A stretch of 64,000 nucleotides of DNA from Bathymodiolus brooksi (Eukaryota > Mollusca > Bivalvia > Mytilida > Modiolidae). Where the stretch lies: assembly GCA_963680875.1 (NCBI GenBank), contig OY804590.1, positions 17,606,886-17,670,885 of the forward strand. Reading direction: 5' to 3'. A program made the translations under genes and the position numbers. This document shows positions 1-10,354 of this stretch, in pieces. Below the pieces are notes generated by a model that was not told the origin of the DNA, made no database searches, and saw only the letters and a program-made list of their open reading frames with translations. How positions within the stretch are numbered: position 1 is the stretch's first letter; the number at the start of each line of letters is the position of its first letter.

Positions 1-662
1 GCGCAGTATTCCATATTTCATCTGACCATGGATTTATATGCCACAGTTTTAGTTTCAGTCTTTTGAATTGGTAGGTTTCGTCTCAAGAAGCCTATGATCT
101 TGTTTGCTTTTGAGGTGATGTTATTGATATCAGTGTCCCAGTTCATGTCTTTTGAAATTGTTATGCCCATATATTTTACAGTTTTAACTGATTCGCGGGT
201 ATCACCTTTGAGGATGTAGCTGGTGTGAAATGGTGTTTGTGATCTTGTGACACTTGATGAGTTGCATTTTTCTGGATGGAACTACGTACCCCACATTTTT
301 TCCCAAGCTGCCAAGTTGTCCATGTCTTGTTGTAAAGTGATTGAATCTTCATGATTATAGATTTGTCTGTATAGAATGCAATCATCTACAAATAATCTAG
401 CTTTTGAAGTTACTGCAACTGGAAGATCATTAATGAATATGAGAAAAAGCAGTGGGCCCAAGACCTAACCCTGAAGTATTCCACTTACTACAGGTAGTTC
501 ACCAGATACCTCCCCATCCAAAGCTACTTGCTGCATTCTGTTACTCAGGAGAGTTGAGATCCACTTCCAGGTGTTCCCTCTTATTCCATAATTATTAAGA
601 TTCCATTGTAATTTCTTATGAGGTACCTTGTCAAATACCTTAGAAAAGTCGAGTATCATCAA
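1..662 (-). pseudogene. LINE reverse-transcriptase fragment, dead
   Basis: Read on the minus strand, 662 down to 1 encodes the central part of a non-LTR retrotransposon reverse transcriptase. It runs from a palm motif A (DFSKVFDKVPH) through GILQG, then VLGPLLFLIFINDLP, to the catalytic FADD motif near 381-392 and the thumb region, and leaves the window at position 1. The frame holds together but carries in-frame stops: a TAG at 465-467, where the family normally has Ser in GxLQGSVLGP, and another TAG at 282-284. Further downstream the frame decays. The copy therefore makes no enzyme. It is cut at its 5' side at about 662, exactly where the 30-bp minisatellite begins. It is only distantly similar to the LINE at 9937-14046. 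The endonuclease part is absent. The reverse-transcriptase assignment is secure; the clade is not determined. Confidence 0.85.
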
Positions 663-670
663 GTCAGTTT

Positions 671-1346
671 GTAAAAATAATATGCTTACCTATATTGATT
701 TTAAAAATAATATGCCTACCTATATTGATTTTAAAAATAATATGCTTACCTATATTGATCTTAAAATTAATATGCCTACCTATATTGATTTTAAAAATAA
801 TATGTCTACCTATATTGATTTTAAAAATAATATGTCTACCTATATTGATTTTAAAAATAATATGTCTTACCTATATTGATTTTAAAAATAATATGGTTAC
901 CTATATTGATTTAAAAAATAATATGCCTACCTATATTGATTTTAAAAATAGCATGCCTACCTATATTGACTTTAAAAATAATATGTCTACCTATATTGAT
1001 TTTAAAAATAATATGCCTACCTATATTGATTTTAAAAATAATATGCTTACCTATATTGATCTTAAAAATAATATGCCTAACTATATTGATTTTAAAAATA
1101 ATATGTCTACCTATACTGATTTTAAAAATAATATGTCTACCTATATTGATTTTAAAAATAATATGTCTTACCTATATTGATTTTAAAAATAATATGCTTA
1201 CCTATATTGATTTTAAAAATAATATGCCTACCTATATTGATTTTAAAAATAGCATGCCTACCTATATTGACTTTAAAGATAATATGTCTACCTATATTGA
1301 TTTTAAAAATAATATGTCTACCTATATTGATTTAAAAAATAATATG
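671..1346. repeat. 30-bp minisatellite, about 22 copies
   Basis: The unit is aatatgcctacctatattga followed by ttttaaaaat. Most copies are exactly 30 bp, so a ten-residue NNMxTYIDFK-type frame runs through stretches of it. Two units (near 863 and 1163) have one extra t and shift that frame, which argues against coding. Copies differ mainly at the gcc/gct/gtc position after aatat. The array abuts the reverse-transcriptase fragment on its left. Confidence 0.95.
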
Positions 1347-1352
1347 AATATG

Positions 1353-2109
1353 AAACAAAATGAAGTTACAAAATGATACAAGAAGATGGAGTGTGTTCAA
1401 CGATGCCTGACAATACAATGAATAGCGGGACATGTGGTACGTTTGCACAAAATAAAAAAATGAGAAATAATAGCACACTAGGAGCTCCAAAATCTAATCG
1501 ACAAAATGTAGAAACAGAGTCACAATAGATAGCCATCAAACAAATATACACGTCCGCTCACTTTTCTGGCTTGTAATAGGCACTTCAATAATGTGGTGGA
1601 GCTAAACTAGTTTTACAGGCCGGGGCCTTCCCAATGAGTGAAGTGATCCGATCATGCAACTGTTTTCCATGTGTCACTAAAATGCAGAGTCCCAATTTGC
1701 ATCTGAAGAATAATATACTAATGAATTATTACGCAAAAGTTGTCAAATAAAATGAAAAAAAAACCACACACACACTATCGGAACAGTTCCAAAGTCCAAT
1801 ATGTATTATATTATTTGTAAAAAAAAGTCGGTATCCTTAACCGATATCTTAATGTACCACAGTGAACAAGGTCATCAGAAAATATAATAGTGAGACTTCG
1901 AACCAAAATCGAATTGTCACTAACAGTAGTTTGTAGTAACAATTAAAATGAAATGTCAGACAGAACGAAAGTAAATCTCTACTCTAGATAGAAATGTGAC
2001 ACCTTAATTTACAAGTTTTGCTTTAAATTTAAAAAAAACCAGAATTCTTTTATTGGAGGGTAATATTTAGAATAACCTAGACTGGTGTCATAGATATGCA
2101 TCCGATAAT
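1353..2109. other. Intergenic, one dispersed repeat copy
   Basis: No coding potential seen. A minus-strand copy of a roughly 110-bp dispersed repeat lies at about 1563-1678; its landmarks on the minus strand are cacatggaaaac, catgatcgg, cacttcatt and attgaagtgcctat. The same repeat recurs at 5755-5845, 32195-32285, 33465-33560 and 34563-34700. Confidence 0.55.
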
Positions 2110-2327
2110 AAACCAGTCTGGAACATTGTTGTTTACGTGACAAAGACAAACATGATATAGTATATATATATGAATCTAGAATGTTGCTCTAGATTTTCAG
2201 ATATCACTTTACCAGACACTAAACCAGTCTGGAACATTGTTTATGTGACAAAGACAAGAATGGTATTGTATGTATATAAAACTAGAATGGTGCTCTTGTG
2301 CTAGATTTTCAGACAGCACTTTTTTTG
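2110..2327. repeat. Tandem duplication, unit about 111 bp
   Basis: Two diverged copies (2110-2213 and 2221-2327) both start aaaccagtctggaacattgt, continue with gtgacaaagacaa and end with ctagattttcaga plus a cactt. The junction holds ccagac then gtctgg as an 8-nt-spaced inverted repeat. No gene is associated. Confidence 0.85.
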
Positions 2328-2524
2328 AATCCATTATATTATAGTCACGAATTCGATCTGTACTTAGAAAATCTTGTAAAATAATATATTTTCCCAAGAT
2401 ATATATAGACATATTTAAAACATTATAAAATCAGCATGTGTCAGATTCCAGTCACATAATGAACATTAACAATAGCAACAACATATATTTATAGGCATAA
2501 TCCTGTTTAAAGCGTGGGTGGGGT

Positions 2525-2690
2525 CCATGTTGTTCATCTTTTTAGTTTTCTGTGTTGTGTTGTGTTGTGTTGTGTTTGTTTTTTTGTTTTGTTTTTTTCT
2601 TTGTCCTGTGTCTTGTGTGCCCAATGTTGCCAGTATCTCTTGATTGTCTATTCTTGATTGCAACTTTGCTTTTCTGTAAAAATGTATTTA
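2525..2690 (+). repeat. Dispersed retroelement tail, subfamily A
   Basis: Contains the ordered landmarks of subfamily A: ctttttagttttctgtgttg, tttgtcctgtg, cccaatgttgccagt, tctcttgattgtc and the closing cttgattg. An internal gtgtt microsatellite has expanded at 2551-2575. The same landmark order recurs at 3990, 21080, 24220, 33295 and 48195 on plus, and at 24915, 26600, 27180 and 61960 on minus. Confidence 0.7.
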
Positions 2691-2852
2691 GGTATGAATT
2701 AATAACATTGAACTTTACACCATGGTAATGTGCTTCGTTAGTGGAGCATTTAAGACAGATCCAACCGGAGAATAACGTTGGAACACAAATACGCAAGCAC
2801 ACAATATCTTAAGTTTTCAATTTATTACATGCACCTTTCTGTTCATTTATAG

Positions 2853-3050
2853 CGAAAAGTTTGCAGATACCAAAGGGGTAATCACAAGCCGTATTTCGAA
2901 GAACAGAACAAACAATGGCCAAGGGAACGACGAAAACGACAAACAATGGTCTCCAAAATACAAAAGAAAACTAAATATTGAGCAACATGAATTCCACTAA
3001 AACAATAATGAAACCAGGTGAACCGATGGGGCAAGCAGTTTCTTAAATAT
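2853..3050 (-). mobile_element. Penelope-like element 3' tail, subfamily B
   Basis: Minus-strand copy of the roughly 250-bp tail: gataccaaaggggtaatcac, then a gaagaacag run, caatggcc, a diverged gatctacaaaa and ccactaa. It matches the sequence found after the last reverse-transcriptase residues of the elements at 51860-53540 and 62250-63690, so it is a tail-only (5'-truncated) copy. No coding part remains. Confidence 0.7.
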
Positions 3051-3152
3051 ATGACATCAATAGTTTTGCTATATATCTACATGAAGGTAATTTACAGTGA
3101 GATTTAGTTGTCATAATAATAAGTGTCTTTGAAAGAAAAAGTGCCAAAATAG

Positions 3153-3440
3153 ACAAGAAGAAGAGTTTGTAGACACCAAAGGGGTAATCAGAATCCATAA
3201 TATGAAGAAGGACAGACAAAACAATAGCTAAAAGAAAAAGGACAAAAAGGATAAACCACGATCTACAAAACATTACACATAAAATTAAAGATCGAGGTGA
3301 ACTCAGGTGCTCCGGAAGGGTTAGCAGTTCCTGCTCCACTAGAGGTACCTGTCGTGTTATAAACCTATTGATAAGTCATTTATGAGTAAAAGACCGGAAA
3401 GTGTTGATGAAAATATGTCCAGAATCCGGGAAAAGGGAAC
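3153..3440 (-). mobile_element. Penelope-like element 3' tail, subfamily B
   Basis: Minus-strand copy with all landmarks: accaaaggggtaatcagaat, gatctacaaaacattacaca, ctcaggtgctccggaag, cagttcctgctccacta, cctgtcgtgtta and ataagtcatttatga. It reaches further toward the coding end than most copies. The open frame visible here on the minus strand is a by-product of the tail. Confidence 0.75.
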
Positions 3441-3989
3441 GTACGCTTAGGAGACTTTAGGAACACTTCACTGTTTCTTACCTTATCTGTTTGTTTACTT
3501 TATCATTGTTTATCTATTCTCTGTCCATCCTATTGTTTATTCATCGTGATATTTTTTTATTGTCGTTTCCTTATCGTAACCTTGGATATTTTTTTAATAT
3601 GAAATGCTATTTTACCAATTAATTTTAGAGATAATTTGTATATACTAGTAGTTAAATTACTATTCAAGTAATAACCTTGGTATACAACAGCTAATCAACG
3701 ACTTATAATTAACTACATGTACGCTCTTAATTAAAGTAAAATAAAGTCAAACAGTGGTGGTCAATAATCAAAACAACAACTACCAGAAATACTTTGTCAT
3801 CTCTTGTTTCACATTTAAATAGCTTTGGAGTTTTCAAGCTACTAGAAGCTATAAATCAAAGGTTAGATAATGCAAACGACAAATATAATGTCAGTTATTC
3901 CTTTGTTTCCCATATGGTTTCCATTGATGTTTCTACCGTTTGAAGAATAAATAACAAAAGGGTATTCAAAAACTGTGCTTCGAAATTCA

Positions 3990-4195
3990 ATGTTTAAAAA
4001 GCAGGAACTGCTTACCCTTCGAGGACACCTGGGTTCATCCCCGGTATTTAGTTGGATACGTGTTGCTCATGTTTTTAGTTTTTTACGTTGTGTTTTGCTT
4101 GTTTTCAGTCCTGTGTCGTGTGTGCCCAATGTTATCAGTGTATCTGCATTGTCCATCCTTGATCGCCCCTTCTGTTTTCTCTAACGCTTATTAAA
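3990..4195 (+). mobile_element. Mosaic retroelement tail, B head and A end
   Basis: Begins as a subfamily-B tail (caggaactgcttacccttcg, cacctgggttcatccccgg, a diverged gtttagttgga) and then continues as subfamily A (gtttttagttttttacgttg, cctgtgtcgtgtgtgcccaa, ttgtccatccttgat, tctctaacgcttatt). It links the two tail families. The 69-codon open frame across it has no recognisable product. Confidence 0.65.
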
Positions 4196-4847
4196 TTACA
4201 ACAGTATGTAATAGAGGCTACTAAATTAATTATTTTGATTAGATATAAAACTGGCTTGATTTGGTCTACAGTGTGTAATATCAATCATTTCAACATTAAT
4301 TTGGTGTTATTGTATCTTACCCACGCCAAAGTCCAGAAATCTGTCAATTAAGTAAAGAAAATATAATTTAACATCTTGTCTAATGATATTAATGTTAGTG
4401 ATATTTCCTGTGGGGTTTTATGTTTTCTTCTATTATAAGATTATCAGTTCTGATCATTTTCTTTCAAGTGGGTCATAATCTAGGTCATTAACAGTAAATG
4501 ATGTCATGTGACTTTGATCATGATATAGCAAATGACTTTGATTTCTTCGTTTTATATAGTTGAAAAAAAATATTGGTGGAATTATTGACCATCACTGTTT
4601 AATCTTGCTATGCACAAACATTTAGTTATTTTATGTAGATGTCGGGGAAATCCAGTGAAATAAAACGTTTATTAGATCTCCTGACGTCACAGTACCAACG
4701 TCGTCATAATCGGAAATATCACTGTGATTGAGGGGAACATAGGAGGGCATAATTTTTGTCAAATGTCAGCATGTTCTCCCAACAAAGTCATTCCGACATT
4801 TAGGAAATTATGCACAACGTAGTAAGAAGTTGATACTTTTCACAAGG
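4196..4847. other. Intergenic, nothing recognised
   Basis: AT-rich sequence without coding signal or clear repeat. A single perfect CRE palindrome TGACGTCA lies at 4682-4689. Confidence 0.5.
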
Positions 4848-5020
4848 AAGAAGAGTTTGAAGATACCAAGGGGGGTAACCAGAATCGGTAAATCAAAGAA
4901 GAACAAACAACACAATGGCCAAAAATGAAAAAAGGACAAACAACGAGCTGCAAAACATACACATAAAACTAAAGATCGAGTTACACGAACCCCACTTACA
5001 GACAACAAACTTAATTTAGC
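4848..5020 (-). mobile_element. Penelope-like element 3' tail, subfamily B
   Basis: Minus-strand copy: gaagaagagtttgaagatac, a gggggtaaccagaatcgg, caacacaatggcc, tacacataaaactaaagatc and gaaccccactt. It is truncated before the ctcaggtgctccgg landmark. Confidence 0.7.
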
Positions 5021-6125
5021 AGTAATGATATGCATATGAGTCTTTAATGATAAGCACACCCAGTAAATCAAAATAGTTGTGAGAGGGTCCATAATCTGCA
5101 GATGGACAAACAATGTTTAACTTACACACTGCTAAACAGTATCATATATATTATTTGATGCGTGGGGAATTTAAATTAATTTTTTTGCAAAATGGTACAC
5201 TCAACACAAACGTGCTAACATCGTCCCTACAGATACATTATCATTATCATACATATTGGTTAATTTAAGTCCTCAAAACAAAGCAAAACTATTTTGATCA
5301 ATAATTGTATTAGTTTCATGGCCATGTATATTACAATATCATAATCAGGCAGTTCTACGGGAGTGTCATGGGGGCCATATATTATTTAAGGTATGATTGA
5401 TAAAGCGAAAACTGTCTCGCGAGATTGCTGAATATCGGATGGGGACAGTGTTTAATATCATACATTTGATTGTATGACATTAAAGATTACGTATGACTTT
5501 GATTACCGAGACCTTCTGAACGGCGTTAATGACATTATATTTTATGAGTTCACTCTATTAACCCACTGATAATTGGAACCTACAGAGGTCGCAGAATACA
5601 TAATAGCCCATTATCGAAAACATTATCTTTAGAAAAATGAAATAAACCAATATAACGAACTCAAGTAAAATCCCATGAAAAGCGATTACTTCTACGGTAT
5701 AACATAATTATATTACATTTTGAATTTTATTATTATTAACCTAATTTTGGAACACACTTTGATGACATCGTCATTTCACCAAGAAGGGAAGCTTCGGTCC
5801 ATATAACTAGTGTAACCTTTACACTTTTTTATTGAAGTACCTATACGTGTACCAAGCCGTACGATCGCTACAGGAAAAAGTCGTAAATCGTACGAGTTAC
5901 GACTTATCTGTAGATGGCTTAGCGAAAGAGTGTGCGACGTTTTCACAATGCTCTGTAATGTTCGACTGTCGACTTTCTACCTCCGATGTTTTGTTGTTGA
6001 GATCTTAGCTAAATGTGATATAAAACACATTGAATGGTACATGTTGACGCTGACGCTAAACAAACTCAAACCCAGAATTAAAATTGACAAAAACATGCAC
6101 AAGGGCAGGAATAGCAAATCTTCCT
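5021..6125. other. Intergenic, one dispersed repeat copy
   Basis: No gene recognised. A plus-strand copy of the dispersed repeat described at 1563-1678 lies at about 5755-5845 (catttcaccaagaag, atataactagtgtaaccttt, attgaagtaccta). The rest is AT-rich unique-looking DNA. Confidence 0.5.
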
Positions 6126-6215
6126 GTCGTTGGGCTTTGAATACTTATGCGCTTTGACTTTCCCCTTGTTAGATTGTTCGGAGTTCGGTAATTTTGTTAT
6201 TATCCTTATTTATTA
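6126..6215 (-). repeat. Dispersed repeat E, minus-strand copy
   Basis: Its reverse complement reads ataaggataataacaaaatt, accgaactccgaacaatcta, acaaggggaaagtcaaa. Near-identical copies on plus lie at 30410-30545 and 32425-32560. I recognise this type of repeat from mussel sequence. The class of transposable element is unknown. Confidence 0.7.
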
Positions 6216-7751
6216 CAACAACTAAAATACTATTTATGGGCATCCTGACACGTATGTTTTTTTAAATCGTATTATAAAATCTACCGATTTCCCAGTGCTT
6301 ACCGACTCTTCCTATTTTCAGAACCTATTTTCCTGCAGTTCGCAAACCACAGTTTTCGATGAAAGCTACGTCTAACGTACGTCTGGACGTACCAATTTTT
6401 ATCACAAATCTGCATTTGAAGAATGTGTTTAAATAGATAAAAGTAATTGTTCTTCTGTTCATGAAAATCTTATAGAAGAATTGACCAAAGGATAATGTTC
6501 GATTCGTGTTATATTTATTTTATTTTAAGTTAATATACCTGTGTCTTAATAAAAGATTCATGTAAAAAGGCAGTAGTTAAGACGAGTGCTGGAGTATAAT
6601 GGCCACAGTGAAAAAAATAAATGTTTGCGTGAACTGGATATGGCAAGATGAAGAGGCAGACCGCCGGTTACAGTAATTTGACAAGCCTGTGCTCTACTGA
6701 TAACAGTAGAAGAGAGAATAATCATCCCGGTACCATGATAACACATGGGCAAGAGAGATAACGGGTACTCGAACCCGATACGTTAGCAAATATTTTAACC
6801 TCAAACTCTCTGGTTTTTACACAGAAGTTCAATAATATAACCTAAGGATCCGAACTGGTATCAATTCAATCACCGGTCTGTATGGTGAACAGAGAAGACC
6901 ATACACACTCTGTGGTAACACAGAAGAAAAAACCTCAAAATATAAGCTGACGCACATTTTGGGATACCGACATGTTCCGTCATCATCTTGCCATATCCCG
7001 CCAACGCATTCAATGAAGCTGTGACATTTTTATTAATCAATTAGAACAACAAAATTTACACAGAATTATGGTGATATTCTTACGAGTTTTCCTTGAACTT
7101 CTGAGAAAATGAAATACTAAAAAATACATAAATGTACAGTCTCATATTAAACCAATTGACATTATAAACTCGGATTCGATTATTCATAAAAACTTCGGCG
7201 AATATCATTTTCCACAGATCGAGTTCTTCATTTAAAAGGGGAAATAAAAAGTCACTTTACGTAATACCGACTGATGCGAGAACAAATTAAATGGCATGTG
7301 TTATAGTCATTTAAAATGAAATTGTCCTTTTATCAACAACCAAGGGCCTGTTCGGACGACTGTATGATGGCTTTTTAAGTTGTCTCTGTTCAATTTCCAA
7401 GTTCATCCATTAAATTGCCAAGCATCTTTCGTCGGTATTTCTCATACATGTACCAGCACCAACAAGCATCACCTGAACAATTCACGAAACAGCAGCAGAA
7501 AAAGAGCAGGTTTTGGGGAGGTAACGGGGAAGGTGGTGGGTGTTTCAAAAATGTCGTTCGGCAACTACATGCAGGAGCGGTATAATCACGTGATACATGT
7601 AATGAAGCAAAATAAGGGGGAAAAGATGTAGACGCTAGGGGTGCAGAAAAGGGGGATTGTAGACTAAAATAAATACTCATTCACTTTAATTAAATCTGTT
7701 TATCGGAATAAGATAAACACACATATCGCGTTTTGTTCGTGTCTTTTATCA
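6216..7751. other. Intergenic; possible tRNA-like B box (minus)
   Basis: No convincing gene. On the minus strand, cgggttcgagtacccg (about 6762-6777) forms a T-arm-like stem-loop resembling a Pol III B box (GGTTCGAnTCC) and may mark the head of a tRNA-derived SINE, but no tail was identified. The small open frames at 7380-7640 overlap on both strands and look accidental. Confidence 0.35.
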
Positions 7752-7950
7752 ATTAGACGAAGGTGCCACTAGTGGAAGAGCAGCTTATCTTCTAGAGTTC
7801 ACTCGGGTTTTTTGTAGGGCTCGTGTTGTTCCATCTTAAGTTTTGTTTTCTTTTTGTTTTTTTTTTCTTGTCATTTTTGCCGTTGTATTGTCTGTCCATG
7901 GATAACACGGTCTCTGATTACCACATTAAAACCTTTCTTAATAAACATGC
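7752..7950 (+). mobile_element. Penelope-like element 3' tail, diverged
   Basis: Has ggtgccactagtggaagagc, gttcactcgggtttt, gggctcgtgttgttc, attgtattgtctgtcc-like and ctgattaccac. It is poorly conserved in the middle, where a T-rich stretch replaces the usual sequence. A SINE follows within 15 bp. Confidence 0.55.
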
Positions 7951-7959
7951 TTGAAATGC

Positions 7960-8195
7960 ATGAAAGGGACCGTCGTAGCCGTGATCGTATGGTAGTTGGC
8001 TTTATGACTACCTATGTAATCAGTACTTTTCACCACTACAGTTGTGAGTTACAATCGCGCTCAGGCGATACAACAATATGTAATCAAATTTGTCAATGAC
8101 TTGCGATAGGTCGGTCGTTTTCTCGAGGTAATCTGGTTTCCTCCATCAATACAACTGACTTCCACGATATAACTGAAAATATTGTTGAAATTGTT
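7960..8195 (+). mobile_element. tRNA-derived SINE, near full length
   Basis: Head: gaccgtcgtagccgtgatcg, then an A-box-like tggtagttgg and a degraded B box in gttgtgagttacaatcgc. Body: aatttgtcaatgacttgcga, taggtcggtcgttttctc, gtttcctccatcaataca. 3' end: cacgatataactgaaaatat and tgttgaaattg. The B box has lost its TTCGA core, so this copy is probably silent. Other copies are at 15415, 37848, 39035, 45410 and 45845. Confidence 0.85.
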
Positions 8196-8624
8196 AATGA
8201 CCAAAACCCTAACCCTGAAATGCATAAACCTTTGACTTTAACAAACATGGTATATGAGAAAGACACAAACCCGTGTTTATGATATTGAACAATGCATATG
8301 ATATTTCTATCACATATCATTGCGTTCATGGTGATGTATTGAACGTTTTACTCTCATAGGAACAATGTTAATATGATACAAAATGTATATTTGAGACATT
8401 AGAGATTTCTGTGTGTTATCAGTCTGTAAATATGTGACAGGTTTTTGTTTGTTAGTATCTTTATTGCTGTTGAAAATTTAATTATGCGTAAGGGAGATAA
8501 TTATGATCTCATTGACAGGTTTAACTTCGATAATATGTCAAGGCTGGGCCTGGCTGTCCATTAATATATTTCGTGGTTATTTGTGTGCTCAATGATGTAA
8601 GGTGAGAAATCATTGGATGAATTC
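8196..8624. other. Intergenic, nothing recognised
   Basis: AT-rich sequence. A short aaccctaaccctgaa stretch at about 8206 resembles telomere repeats but is only two units long. Confidence 0.5.
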
Positions 8625-8765
8625 CATCGGCAGTCAAATCCGGGCTTCATAGTTACTGTGACACTAGCTACTGAAGAGGTGGTGTGAATCAGAAAAATAT
8701 AATTCTTCTATTTACGTCTTCTGATTACCCCTTTGAAAACCGTTCTTGTTGAACTTATTACTCGA
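8625..8765 (+). mobile_element. Internally deleted Penelope-like remnant
   Basis: The stretch catcggcagtcaaatccggg plus actgtgacactagctactga matches the reverse-transcriptase interior of the element at 51860-53540 (around 52356-52405). It is followed almost directly by the tail piece tctgattacccctttg. The intervening kilobase is missing, so this looks like an internally deleted copy. Confidence 0.4.
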
Positions 8766-9060
8766 TATTTTGTTTGCCCCAAAACAGGTGATAAACATGG
8801 GTTTGCTATGGAACAATAATAATGTCAGCATTATACTACAATAATCCAATTTGTCTAGTCATAATACTAAGCTTAGTATATGTGAATTTGAATTTGTAAC
8901 TGAGGAAAAATAATCGAAGCGATCGCTTTCGCTTTGAGTATTATGTATTTTGAAAGCAATATGAAACGTATGGAAACAATATAAATAGGAGAAGGATCAT
9001 CAATAACGGATGTTGCATACCATTGGTTCTCTCAAAATTGACCCCGGATATGTTTAATTT
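8766..9060. other. Intergenic, nothing recognised
   Basis: AT-rich sequence with no gene or repeat that I can identify. Confidence 0.4.
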
Positions 9061-9325
9061 GACGTAAGCACTTTCCGGTCCTTTCTTCATTCATATTTTA
9101 TCTTCGGATTTATTATTAGAGTAACACGACAGATGTAACTAATGGAGCAGGAACTGGTTACCCTTCAAGTGTAACTTAGTTCATCCCCGATTTTAAGTGG
9201 GGTTTGTGTTACCTGATCTTTAGTTGTATATGTATGTTTTGTAGATCGTTGTTTATCCTTTTAGCCATTGTGTTGTCTCTCCTGCTGATTACCACTTTGG
9301 TATCTACAACTCTGCTTTCCTTTTA
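9061..9325 (+). mobile_element. Penelope-like element 3' tail, subfamily B
   Basis: Starts inside the last coding residues (cgtaagcactttccggtcct) and continues through ggagcaggaactggttaccc, gttcatccccgat, agtggggtttgtgttacc, tgttttgtagatcgttgttt, attgtgttgtctctcc and accactttggtatct. Confidence 0.75.
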
Positions 9326-9789
9326 AATATAATATATGACCAAATTGTTAATTTGTACTTGACAAAAAGCAAATCCCTGATATTTTACAGCGTTTCTATA
9401 AATATCAAACTTATTAATATTTACCTTTTATTATTATTGTCTTTACACAATGTCACGATTTGTTAATGTCATGGTGATATCATATTAAAGAATAATTGAT
9501 AAACGTACGTTGTCACGCGATATTGGAAAACTTATTAATTTGATAGATTACCCATGTCACGTCGATCTTTATATAAAGTACACTTTTCACAATAAGATGT
9601 GAGAAGATTTATCTTCAACACTATGCAAAGTGTCCTCGAATATAACTGCATAATGTATAATCAACACTTGAAAACGAAGATATTGAAATTAGTGCATCAG
9701 CATCAAGAGCTTCAAATAAACTGAATATACAGAACACCTAGTACTTTATTGACATATAACGTTAACTAATTAAAATACGTTTGAACATT

Positions 9790-9936
9790 CTAAAGTGGTC
9801 ATCAGAAGTCGTACACCGAAGAAGGACATAAAATACAACGGCCAAAATACAATGACACAAAGCCGCACAATGATCCACAAAGCACTTCACAGAAAACTAC
9901 AGATGGAGCGATGCGGAGCCCACTAATTCCCGGTGG
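9790..9936 (-). mobile_element. Penelope-like tail, distal half, split by LINE
   Basis: Minus-strand tail piece: gaagaaggacataaaataca, acaacggcc, tgatccacaaagcacttcac and cccactaattcccggtgg. It breaks off at 9936 and resumes at 14056 with tgaactcaattgtaccg. The LINE sits in the gap. Confidence 0.75.
9928..9936. repeat. Target-site duplication, 5' copy
   Basis: tcccggtgg is repeated exactly at 14047-14055, right after the LINE poly(A). Removing one copy plus 9937-14046 restores the continuous tail sequence found elsewhere (ccactaa followed by a ccgtgggtgaactca-like stretch), which supports a genuine insertion duplication. Confidence 0.85.
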
Positions 9937-10354
9937 CATTTTTTTCTCCTCAAATGGGTCTATCATCTCATATATGCGGGGACGCATAAGTCACCCATGA
10001 TGTGGGAGGATGGATTCATTCTCGATATAAAGGATGTCATATAGATTTAATTATGACTATTATGTAACATTCCCATTTTATTTTTTCGAAACTTTTCATT
10101 CAATGACATTTCAATTACATGTACATTTTCCAAACTGTTTATATGTAGTATCTATGTTTGTGATCTTACTTTTTTCTAGATCACAAGTGTTTAATTTTCT
10201 GATATTTTTAATACACAAGGAGATGTGTTTGGTTCTGGGTCGGCGAAACATCTGCATAGCCAGGAAGCAAATGATAAAAATATTTTTTTTAAAACCAAAT
10301 GGGTAACAACTTAGATGCTAATAGAGCGCTATCGGACTGTTTCATGCCTGTAAA

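Noticed and set aside
671..1376. Overlapping 83-161-codon plus frames rich in NNMPTYIDFK
   Set aside because: By-products of the 30-bp array; one-base-longer units switch the frame repeatedly.
7380..7680. Overlapping plus and minus open frames of 83-96 codons
   Set aside because: Both are open because of composition; no domain, splice signal or conserved motif.
8206..8222. Telomere-like aaccctaaccctgaa; similar words near 45340 and 46030
   Set aside because: Only one or two units each, two of them at SINE or satellite ends; no telomeric array.
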